Source: Gammaproteobacteria bacterium (lineage in GTDB: Bacteria > Pseudomonadota > Gammaproteobacteria > Pseudomonadales > Pseudohongiellaceae). From it: a DNA stretch of 64,000 bases. Under the pieces are notes generated by a model. The model made no database searches, was not told the DNA's origin, and saw only the letters and a program-made list of their open reading frames with translations. The DNA is taken from contig PBYU01000061.1 of NCBI GenBank assembly GCA_002730035.1, positions 6,972 to 70,971 of the forward strand, written 5' to 3'. Below are positions 49,157-57,355 of this stretch, in pieces; the first letter of the stretch is position 1, and the number at the start of each line of letters is the position of its first letter. The position numbers and the translations under genes are program-made.

Positions 49157-50092
49157 CTAGGCAATTTTCTCTGCAACTCTCATTACTGCGCTTCTTGCGC
49201 GCGGATTGTTTTCTATTTCATCCGCCGATGCTTTGATGCGTTTGCAAATCGGTTTCAGGCGCGGATTTAACATCGATGACGTCACAGGAAGATCTCTTGG
49301 AAAATTATCCCCCTTAGTCTGCTTAGCTATGAATTTCTTGACTATTCTGTCTTCCAATGAATGGAAGCTGATCACTACCTGTCGACCACTTTTTCTAAGG
49401 AATGATAGCGAGCTTGTCAATCCATGCTCAATTTCGTCGAATTCTTTGTTGATGTAAATTCGAACGGCCTGGAAGGTTCTCGTAGCAGGATGCTTGTCCT
49501 TCTCCCAGCTGGGATTCGCCTGTTTTGCAATCTCTGCGAGTTGGTTGGTTGTCAGGATGAGTCTTGTTTCACGGGTTGCAACTATGCTCCTTGCTATACG
49601 CCTGGAATGTCGCTCTTCTCCAAACTTGTACAACACATCGGCAATGTCGTTTTCCTTCGCATAGTTCAGCCACATTGCAGCACTAAATCCCTTAGTTGGA
49701 TTCATGCGCATATCCAATGGCCCGTCACGCATAAAGCTGAATCCTCTCTCAGCCGTGTCGAGCTGAGGAGATGAAACACCAAGATCGAACAAGATACCAT
49801 CCACCTGCTCATGGATATCTTTCGACTCCACCAGATCTTCAAGTTGACTAAATGTTGCATGTGCCACCTCGAGCCTGGGATCTTGCCGTTGTAACTTGAA
49901 TGCTTCCTCAATTGCATCCGGATCCCGGTCGATGGCAATCAACCTCCCCCCTGATCCAAGTTGTTCGAGAATCGCCCTGCTGTGCCCGCCGCGTCCAAAT
50001 GTTGCATCTATATAGATGCCATCAGGCTTAACAGCCAGGGCTGACACTGCTTCCTTTCTAAGGACTGATTCGTGAAACAATTTTCCAACCAT
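49157..50092 (-). CDS. rsmH: 16S rRNA (cytosine-1402-N4)-methyltransferase RsmH
   Basis: This 311-residue SAM-dependent enzyme methylates N4 of C1402 in the ribosomal P site. The SAM loop is YIDATFGRGGHSRAILEQL. DGILFDLGVSSPQLD and the end NNPRARSAVMRVAEK are typical. It is the second gene of the dcw cluster, 13 bases after mraZ. RsmI, encoded 1.3 kb away, makes the 2'-O-methyl group on the same nucleotide. Confidence 0.98.
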   Translation of the reverse strand: MVGKLFHESVLRKEAVSALAVKPDGIYIDATFGRGGHSRAILEQLGSGGRLIAIDRDPDAIEEAFKLQRQDPRLEVAHATFSQLEDLVESKDIHEQVDGILFDLGVSSPQLDTAERGFSFMRDGPLDMRMNPTKGFSAAMWLNYAKENDIADVLYKFGEERHSRRIARSIVATRETRLILTTNQLAEIAKQANPSWEKDKHPATRTFQAVRIYINKEFDEIEHGLTSSLSFLRKSGRQVVISFHSLEDRIVKKFIAKQTKGDNFPRDLPVTSSMLNPRLKPICKRIKASADEIENNPRARSAVMRVAEKIA

Positions 50093-50105
50093 TTTTCAGC
50101 TCACC

Positions 50106-50561
50106 TTAAAGCGCTAATGATCTTAATTTTTCGGGCAACTCTCCTTCCGTTGAAGATTCGGATAACCAATGGTCTCGCTGCTGGTTCCAGCTATCCTGAC
50201 TCCAGATCTCGAGCTTCTTGCCCTGACCTATCAGGCAGACGTGTTTCTCCAGCTCGGCATAAAGTCTTAATTCCTGGGGTAACAAAATTCGTCCGCTGCT
50301 GTCTAACTCCAAATCGTTTGCATGACCGATCAGCAGGTGTTTAACCCGCTGTGACATGGGATCGAAGCTGGAGAGAGATTCGATTTGACGTTCGATCTGT
50401 TCCCACTCGGCGAGTGGATACAGGAGCAGGCAACGATGGTTGGTATCGATAGTGACAACCAGCTGCCCCGAGCAATGCTTGAGTAGCTGCTCGCGGTAAC
50501 GGGCGGGCATGGCCATGCGCCCCTTCGCATCCAGGTTGATAGTATTAATGCCGCGAAACAC
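50106..50561 (-). CDS. mraZ: transcriptional regulator MraZ
   Basis: This 151-residue protein has two SpoVT/AbrB-like DNA-binding halves and forms a ring. In E. coli it represses its own dcw operon. Motifs are INLDAKGRMAMPARYREQL and LELDSSGRILLPQELR. The start is GTG at 50561, behind an AAGGGG ribosome site. Its predicted operator lies 40-90 bases upstream (50601-50650). Confidence 0.97.
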   Translation of the reverse strand: MFRGINTINLDAKGRMAMPARYREQLLKHCSGQLVVTIDTNHRCLLLYPLAEWEQIERQIESLSSFDPMSQRVKHLLIGHANDLELDSSGRILLPQELRLYAELEKHVCLIGQGKKLEIWSQDSWNQQRDHWLSESSTEGELPEKLRSLAL

Positions 50562-50600
50562 TCGCTGTCCCCTTGTATTATCGGAATAAACTTATTGCAG

Positions 50601-50650
50601 GATATCCACTCTCACCCACAATAAGACAAATACTTCCACTTTTCGCCACA
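50601..50650 (-). promoter_or_regulatory. MraZ operator (GTGG boxes, 10-bp period)
   Basis: Read on the minus strand, five consecutive 10-bp units carry the sequence: TGTGGCGAAA, AGTGGAAGTA, TTTGTCTTAT, TGTGGGTGAG, AGTGGATATC. Four contain GTGG at the same position and the middle one is degenerate. Repeated GTGG boxes every 10 bp are the known MraZ-binding pattern. They lie just after the -10 box, in the start of the leader, where MraZ would block the polymerase. Confidence 0.82.
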
Positions 50651-50657
50651 AAGAAAC

Positions 50658-50686
50658 ACTATAGGCACACACTACCCACTGTGCAA
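50658..50686 (-). promoter_or_regulatory. dcw (mraZ) sigma70 promoter
   Basis: TTGCAC (50681-50686) and TATAGT (50658-50663) on the minus strand are separated by exactly 17 bases, a near-consensus sigma70 promoter. Transcription should start near 50651 and read through mraZ to ftsZ. Confidence 0.85.
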
Positions 50687-50899
50687 GCACTATTTGTATG
50701 ATTTATTTCAAGAAATTCCGGGAACTTGCCGCTAAAAGTGGGGATCTTGGCGACATCTTGCATAATCTAAAATTGTATAAATTAAGCAAATACAGCCTGA
50801 TATAACGAGTATTTAATGTGTTTTATTAAGTTCTGATTCGATTATACCTGACAATAGATTGCAATAGCCGGGCATGCACAGGAAATACAGAATTTGAAA

Positions 50900-51290
50900 G
50901 GCGAGTCAGCCTATAAGCCGGGTTCTGTCGAGGACAATTATTCATCTACAGTCTGCGTCACCACAGACTTTTAGCGGCCTACCCGAATCCAATGCGAGCA
51001 ACATCGAAGGATTCCTATTTGGCCTTGCTCCGAGTGGGGTTTACCATGCCACGAGCTGTTACCAGCCGCGCGGTGCGCTCTTACCGCACCATTTCACCCT
51101 TACCTCATGTCAAAATCGAAGATTATGATACAAGGCGGTATATTTTCTGCTGCACTAGCCGTAGGTTCACACCTCCCAGGCGTTACCTGGCACCCTGCTC
51201 TGTGGAGCCCGGACTTTCCTCTACCTGCATCCTCGTAGACCGCTAAGCGGAAGACAAAGAGTGACAAATAGCAATTGCCCAGCTGACTCG
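50900..51290 (-). ncRNA. rnpB: RNase P RNA (bacterial type A)
   Basis: This is the catalytic RNA of ribonuclease P, which matures tRNA 5' ends. The terminal P1 helix is formed by GAGTCAGCT (5' end near 51289) and GCTGACTC (3' end near 50902). The conserved core is present as GAGGAAAGTCCGGGCTCC and, near the 3' side, ACAGAACCCGGCTTATAG. The GGTAAACCCCA stretch (about 51041-51051) is also typical. The length of about 390 bases is normal. It lies between rsmI and mraZ on the same strand, as in Pseudomonas. Exact ends are estimated. Confidence 0.96.
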
Positions 51291-51367
51291 TATGCAGACT
51301 AATTGAGTTGTCTACAGGACACAATAGCCAGCGCTTTTCTTTGCCAGTACTTCTCGAAACAGTGCTG

Positions 51368-52228
51368 CTATTCGTCCCGGTCACTTCTGATAACCAAGTC
51401 GTAGAGTTGATTCTTGCGGGCGCCAGTAATTTCGCTGGCAATGGCCACCGCGCGTTTGGTAGTGAGGTCACGGCGTAAACATGCCACCAGCTCTACCGCT
51501 TGTCGTAACTTGCGAGATTGAGCTTCCTGTTGCTGACAACCTGCCAGAACGATGACGAATTCACCCTTCTGCTGATCCCGGTCCTCTTGTAACCAAACCA
51601 GTGCCCCGGATGTATTGCCAACAAAATGGGATTCGAATTTCTTGGTCAGCTCCCGGCCAATAAAGATTCGCCGGTCGTCACCGAACACGGTTCCCAATGC
51701 GGCTATACATCCGATGATTCGATGTGGAGCTTCATAAAACACCATAGAGCGTGATTCGTCCGCCAATTCTGTTAAGCGTTTGCTCCTGGCTTGCGCCTTC
51801 TTGGGTAAGAATCCCTCAAAGACGAATTTATCCGTCGGCAAACCGGCCACACTCAGGGCGGCAGTCACTGCACTGGCACCTGGAATTGGTAAAACGTTGA
51901 TGCCCAAGTCACGAGCTTGCTTTACCAATTTATAGCCGGGATCAGAAATAAGAGGCGTTCCAGCATCGGAAATCAGAGCAATCGATTGTCCGGCTTGAAT
52001 TTGTTGCAGTATCTTGCTGACTGCCGATTCGCTGCTGAAATCGTGGTACGCAACCAGCGGCACAGAATTCTTGAGCTTTTGCAATAATTTCCCGGAGTGA
52101 CGCGTGTCTTCGGCGGCGATGCTGTCAACATTGGCCAGCACATCCACGGCTCGCTGGGTCATATCACCGAGGTTGCCTATCGGCGTAGCCACTATGAAGA
52201 GCGTTCCGTATTGTTTCAATTTAGCCAA
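51368..52228 (-). CDS. rsmI: 16S rRNA (cytidine-1402-2'-O)-methyltransferase RsmI
   Basis: This 286-residue enzyme of the tetrapyrrole-methylase fold methylates the ribose of C1402 in 16S rRNA, working with RsmH. Motifs are VATPIGNLGDMTQRAVDVL, ALISDAGTPLISDPG and the PGASAVTAALSVAGLPTDKF segment. It is divergent from lpoA, an arrangement shared with E. coli and Pseudomonas. Confidence 0.98.
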   Translation of the reverse strand: MAKLKQYGTLFIVATPIGNLGDMTQRAVDVLANVDSIAAEDTRHSGKLLQKLKNSVPLVAYHDFSSESAVSKILQQIQAGQSIALISDAGTPLISDPGYKLVKQARDLGINVLPIPGASAVTAALSVAGLPTDKFVFEGFLPKKAQARSKRLTELADESRSMVFYEAPHRIIGCIAALGTVFGDDRRIFIGRELTKKFESHFVGNTSGALVWLQEDRDQQKGEFVIVLAGCQQQEAQSRKLRQAVELVACLRRDLTTKRAVAIASEITGARKNQLYDLVIRSDRDE

Positions 52229-52359
52229 AACCTCCGCGCAATTCGGCTCTATAGCCTGGTAGCATCATAGGGTCCTAAGATGATTTCTCTAAAAAATTGC
52301 CCATGCTCGATACTTGTATTAGTCTTTTTATTAATTCTTGCCATACGCTCATTAAATTG

Positions 52360-54219
52360 ATGACAACTTTTCTATTGCCTGCATCGCACATTTTGGCCCG
52401 ACTTGTCCTGACTGTATCCGTGGCTCTGGCAATTGCTTGTGCATCCAGCCCGCCCATTACAAATGTCGTGCTTCCCGCTGGGGAGTCTACAACAGAGTCT
52501 ATTGATGGGCTATTGGCCGCTGCTCGGAGTCGTACCGGTGTCGCGCGAGTCCGTCTCGAAGTACAGGCGATAGAAGCCATGCTCGAGGCTGGACTCTACG
52601 AGCGTGCTGAGAGAGAAGTACAAGAATTCAATATTCCTGACGATCTACCTGCCGAATTAAATCTGCGATATGCAATGCTTAGAGCAAGGATTGATCTAAG
52701 TGCAAACCAAGCTGAACCAGCCCTGCGCTGGCTATCTGGCGCTTTAACCAGCAATTTGGAGGACCGTTCGCAATTGGGTATGGAGTATTACCGCTTGCTC
52801 GGGGACACCTTGCTCAGCACGGGCCAAGCTGCAGAAGCCGCCTTCGCTTATATGGAAATATCCTCAAACTTCTCAAACGGTGAAGATTCGGATGTGTTTG
52901 ACAACATCTGGACTGCGCTAAATGGACTGGAAGAGTCAGAACTTTCTGCACTAGCTGACAGTGCGAGTAACTACGAGATGAGGGGATGGATTGAGCTGGC
53001 CAAGATAGTAAGAATTGAGCAATTCAGTATCAGGAGTCAGCTCGACTCGATCGATCAATGGCGCCGTACCTGGGCACGCCATTCTGCGGTCAATCGGCTC
53101 CCGAACCAGTTCAATCTATTGCAACAAACCTGGAATCGACGACCTACACACATAGCACTAATTCTTCCATTGCAGCAAGCTGCGGGAAACGCTATTCAAG
53201 AAGGCTTTCTGAGTGCCTACTACCAGGCGCTCGATATATCCAGAGAGGTGCCACGTATCTCGGTCTATGACAGCAGTAATGTCACCTCAGTTTACGGAAT
53301 CTACGATGAAGCGGTAGCAAGTGGAGCAGACCTGGTCATTGGTCCTCTGAATAAGCAGCTAGTCAACCAACTAGCAGAATTACCCGAGCTTCCTATTAAA
53401 ACACTGGCTCTGAATTACAGCGATTCAGCACCCATCGACCGGCTGAATCTGTTTCAGTTCGGATTGGCTCCGGAGGATGAAATAACTCAGGCGATTCAAC
53501 TAGCCTGGAATGCCGGACACAGAAATGCGGCGATTGTCACACCGCAGTCCGAAGATTATCTGCAGCTGAAGAACTTCTTCGCCGAGTCATGGCTGTCCAG
53601 GGGTGGTGAACTGGTATCGCAGGAGACATTCAGCGGTGATAGCGACTACGCCGAAGTCATCAAACGATTAGTGGCAATAGACTCCAGCGAAGCCCGCGCA
53701 GACCGATTGCTGGACCTACTTCCCAGGAACAACATGGAATTCACACCGCGACGGCGCGAGGACATCGATTTCATTTTTCTCATCGCCAATCCGCGCCAGG
53801 GGCGACAGATTAAACCAACACTGGCCTTCTATTTCGCGGGGAATATTCCTGTCTACGCCATGCCTTCAATTTATGATGGACAGACTAATCAGAGCGAGAA
53901 TAGCGACCTGGAAGGTATTGTATTTACTGTTGAGCCCTGGGTACTGAACGAAGCCGATGCTCTGAAAATTGAAATAGACTCCAATCTCAGGCAGGCTCAG
54001 GGCCCATTACAACGCCTGCGAGCCATGGGAATCGATAGCTTTCGTCTATATCCAAGGCTGGATCAACTAGCCAATAGAGACTTGACTGCACTGCAGGGTA
54101 CTACGGGAAAATTGATCATGTCAGCGGAACGACGCATCCGCCGACTCCTTGAAGTTGCCCGCTTCGAGGATGGGTTGGCCAGGCAATATCGTGAGGAAAG
54201 TGCCGACTCCGGGAGTTAG
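52360..54219 (+). CDS. lpoA: outer-membrane lipoprotein LpoA, activator of PBP1a
   Basis: This 619-residue lipoprotein reaches from the outer membrane to stimulate the murein synthase PBP1a. The signal ends at a lipobox-like LAIAC with the lipidated Cys at 27. A helical TPR-like N-terminal domain follows (about 40-260), then a periplasmic-binding-protein fold (HIALILPLQQAAGNAIQEGF onward). I chose the ATG at 52360 because it puts the signal peptide at the N-terminus; an upstream start at 52297 would add 21 residues. It heads the lpoA-yraN-diaA-dolP run. Confidence 0.95.
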   Translation: MTTFLLPASHILARLVLTVSVALAIACASSPPITNVVLPAGESTTESIDGLLAAARSRTGVARVRLEVQAIEAMLEAGLYERAEREVQEFNIPDDLPAELNLRYAMLRARIDLSANQAEPALRWLSGALTSNLEDRSQLGMEYYRLLGDTLLSTGQAAEAAFAYMEISSNFSNGEDSDVFDNIWTALNGLEESELSALADSASNYEMRGWIELAKIVRIEQFSIRSQLDSIDQWRRTWARHSAVNRLPNQFNLLQQTWNRRPTHIALILPLQQAAGNAIQEGFLSAYYQALDISREVPRISVYDSSNVTSVYGIYDEAVASGADLVIGPLNKQLVNQLAELPELPIKTLALNYSDSAPIDRLNLFQFGLAPEDEITQAIQLAWNAGHRNAAIVTPQSEDYLQLKNFFAESWLSRGGELVSQETFSGDSDYAEVIKRLVAIDSSEARADRLLDLLPRNNMEFTPRRREDIDFIFLIANPRQGRQIKPTLAFYFAGNIPVYAMPSIYDGQTNQSENSDLEGIVFTVEPWVLNEADALKIEIDSNLRQAQGPLQRLRAMGIDSFRLYPRLDQLANRDLTALQGTTGKLIMSAERRIRRLLEVARFEDGLARQYREESADSGS

Positions 54220-54248
54220 CCCGGAAATCCCTCAAACCATCATTTCAT

Positions 54249-54647
54249 TTGCTTACAAGGATGAGAGCTATAGTCAAGATCAATAACAAGCAGCTTTTTG
54301 GCAAGTCAATCGAGGCACTGGTCGCTCGAGAGTTACGCCAACAAGGTCTCAAACTAGTCAGCAATAATTACTATTGCCGTAGCGGCGAGATAGATCTGGT
54401 GATGTTCGAGCCACCCGGTCAGCTGGTGTTCGTCGAAGTACGCTATCGAAATTCCAGTGGGTTTGGCACGGCGCTGGAGTCTGTCGAATTCAGGAAACAG
54501 CAAAAGCTGAAGCGTGCCGCGGCACATTTTCTCATGAGGTTTCCAAGCTTTAATCGCTATCCGGCTCGCTTCGATGTGGTAGCTGTAAGGCCTTTTGCTG
54601 GCCAGAAATTGCAGGATATCGATTGGATAAAAAATGCATTCAGTTGA
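54249..54647 (+). CDS. yraN: YraN family (UPF0102) nuclease-fold protein
   Basis: This 132-residue protein has a Holliday-junction-resolvase-like fold. The putative metal site is visible as SGEIDLVMFEPPGQLVFVEVR (core E-x-D then FVEVR). The biochemical role of the family is unknown. It lies between lpoA and diaA as in E. coli. The N-terminus begins MLTRMRAIVKINNKQLFGKSIEAL; a later ATG (54261) is also possible. Confidence 0.93.
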   Translation: MLTRMRAIVKINNKQLFGKSIEALVARELRQQGLKLVSNNYYCRSGEIDLVMFEPPGQLVFVEVRYRNSSGFGTALESVEFRKQQKLKRAAAHFLMRFPSFNRYPARFDVVAVRPFAGQKLQDIDWIKNAFS

Positions 54648-54786
54648 AACTTTCCTGCCCTGGAGCGAGTCTACTCAGCAACTGAATCAGCTCATTATCT
54701 GTACCTGTAAAGGTAACAATGCCCTGAAAATGGCCGATAACTGTGGCTGTATAAAACCAAAACTGCCCGGACAGAGATACCGATAG
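54634..54786 (+). CDS. possible cysteine-rich small protein
   Basis: A 50-codon frame starts with ATG inside the last codons of yraN and ends with TAG at 54784. It contains two CxC pairs, in IICTCKG and NCGCIKPK, a pattern that could bind a metal. The ribosome site is weak (GGA seven bases upstream). I recognise no family. It may be a chance frame in the 285-base gap before diaA; I list it because the gap has no other content. Confidence 0.18.
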   Translation: MHSVETFLPWSESTQQLNQLIICTCKGNNALKMADNCGCIKPKLPGQRYR

Positions 54787-54914
54787 TCTTTACCGACAGA
54801 GATAGTGGGTAGAAAAGCTCGGCAGTTCCTGACAGGCCAAAGCCGTCGAGACGATTCTATTTTCCGGCTTGGTGGTTTAAACAGCCTCTTTGTAGGAATA
54901 GCGGCTGGAGATAG

Positions 54915-56101
<1,187 letters not shown>

Positions 56102-56125
56102 CTCACAAGCAGCAGAGCTTCGAAC

Positions 56126-56551
56126 TCACTTCACCAGACGCAGCGGTGGCTTCCTGGAGCCTGGCTCGGACTTCACGCCGCGGACACCTGAGCCAGGACC
56201 ATCTGGCCCGGCCGGGTCCGTTGGATCGGGCAGAATCCCTTCAGTATCGAAAATCATTCCCTGGCCATTTTCCTTCGCATAAATTCCCATGACGGCATTC
56301 ACTGGAACATACACTCGTTTCGGTAATCCAGCAAAACGCCCATCGAAGTCTATAGACTGATTTCGAATCGACAGATTCTGCACCGCAGCTGGAGAAACGT
56401 TGAGAATAATCTGGCCGTCTTTAACATGTTCCTGTGGAACTTCCACGCCTTCGGCGTAGGCATTGACCAGAATATAGGGAGTGCACTCATTCTCGAGGAT
56501 CCATTCGTAGAGTGCGCGTATGATATAAGGCCGACTTGAAGTCATGCTCAT
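56126..56551 (-). CDS. sspB: ClpXP specificity factor SspB
   Basis: This 141-residue adaptor binds SsrA-tagged proteins and brings them to ClpXP. The N-terminal substrate-binding domain (PYIIRALYEWILENECTPYI) is followed by a flexible, Pro/Gly-rich linker. The C-terminal ClpX-binding tail is PPLRLVK. The start may be the second Met, at 56545. It follows sspA, from which it is separated by a palindromic element. Confidence 0.96.
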   Translation of the reverse strand: MSMTSSRPYIIRALYEWILENECTPYILVNAYAEGVEVPQEHVKDGQIILNVSPAAVQNLSIRNQSIDFDGRFAGLPKRVYVPVNAVMGIYAKENGQGMIFDTEGILPDPTDPAGPDGPGSGVRGVKSEPGSRKPPLRLVK

Positions 56552-56587
56552 TGCGATTAGTCACTCACAGCCCTGGACAACTACTAG

Positions 56588-56669
56588 GAACCCTCTGAAC
56601 AAGCCTATGGCCAGAGCGGTCTTGCTGTGAGCAAGAGTGGTCATAGTCTTGTTCAGAGGGTCTCGGTCC
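56588..56669. mobile_element. 82-bp palindromic mini-element (MITE-like) flanked by CTAG
   Basis: The sequence is a long imperfect palindrome. Its outer arms share ACCCTCTGAACAAG (56590-56603) and the exact inverse CTTGTTCAGAGGGT (56648-56661), and pairing continues inward with mismatches (CCTATGGCCA against TGGTCATAGT). CTAG flanks it on both sides (56584-56587 and 56670-56673), and the right copy overlaps the TAG stop of sspA. The small size, terminal inverted repeats and 4-bp CTAG duplication suggest a non-autonomous element, perhaps moved by an IS5-type transposase. It could instead be an mRNA hairpin between sspA and sspB. Confidence 0.55.
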
Positions 56670-57302
56670 CTAGACCATTTCCTTCTCTTGCTCAGACAGA
56701 CTGGCCATCACCGATTCTCGCTCAAACAATCGGCCACGATAATCCAGCAAGGGTTTGGTAGTCTTGTTTTTGGGTAATTCAATACCCATGATGGGTAATC
56801 GCCATAGTATGGGAGTAACACAGCAATCCACTATTGTGAATTCATCATTCATAAAGTAGGGCTTCTCTCCGAATATCGGCGCTATGGATATTAGACTTTC
56901 CCGTAACTCTTTGCGCATCTTCTCCAACTGTGATGGCGTCCCGGTGCCAGCCATGATCGGATCCACCAGATTACACCAATCCTTCATGATGCGATAAATC
57001 CATAGTCGACTTTGCGCCCTGGCCACGGGATAGACGGGGAACAATGGTGGATGCGGAAACCGCTCGTCTAAATACTCCATCATGATGTCGGCCTCATAAA
57101 GAACCAGATCCCGGTCCACCAGAGTAGGGAGCGTGTTATAAGGATTTAGTGTCGCCAGGTCTTCCGGTTTGCTGTCAGGGTCAACGTCGATAGTTTCTAC
57201 TGTTACCCCCTTCTCGGCCAGAACGATGCGCACACGATGGCTGTAATGACTCGTTCCATCTGAATAAAATATCATGGAAGATCTCTTCGCGACCACACCC
57301 AT
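56670..57302 (-). CDS. sspA: stringent starvation protein A
   Basis: This 210-residue protein with a glutathione-S-transferase fold binds RNA polymerase in E. coli and alters transcription during starvation and acid stress. The N-terminal thioredoxin-like half (MIFYSDGTSHYSHRVRIVLA) and the conserved PHPPLFPVYPVARA segment (here RFPHPPLFPVYPVAR) are clear. It lies between petBC and sspB. Its stop codon falls inside the CTAG flank of the mini-element. Confidence 0.97.
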   Translation of the reverse strand: MGVVAKRSSMIFYSDGTSHYSHRVRIVLAEKGVTVETIDVDPDSKPEDLATLNPYNTLPTLVDRDLVLYEADIMMEYLDERFPHPPLFPVYPVARAQSRLWIYRIMKDWCNLVDPIMAGTGTPSQLEKMRKELRESLISIAPIFGEKPYFMNDEFTIVDCCVTPILWRLPIMGIELPKNKTTKPLLDYRGRLFERESVMASLSEQEKEMV

Positions 57303-57355
57303 AATTAGTCCTCTGTGACTGATTGCTTGTTAATTGTCTGTTCGGTGTTTAACTT

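Larger units (their letters stand above)
50562..50899. other. dcw promoter region between mraZ and rnpB
   Basis: These 338 bases hold the dcw promoter and MraZ operator at their left side. The right part (50690-50899) is AT-rich, follows the 3' end of the RNase P RNA, and shows no gene and no clear intrinsic terminator. Confidence 0.7.
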
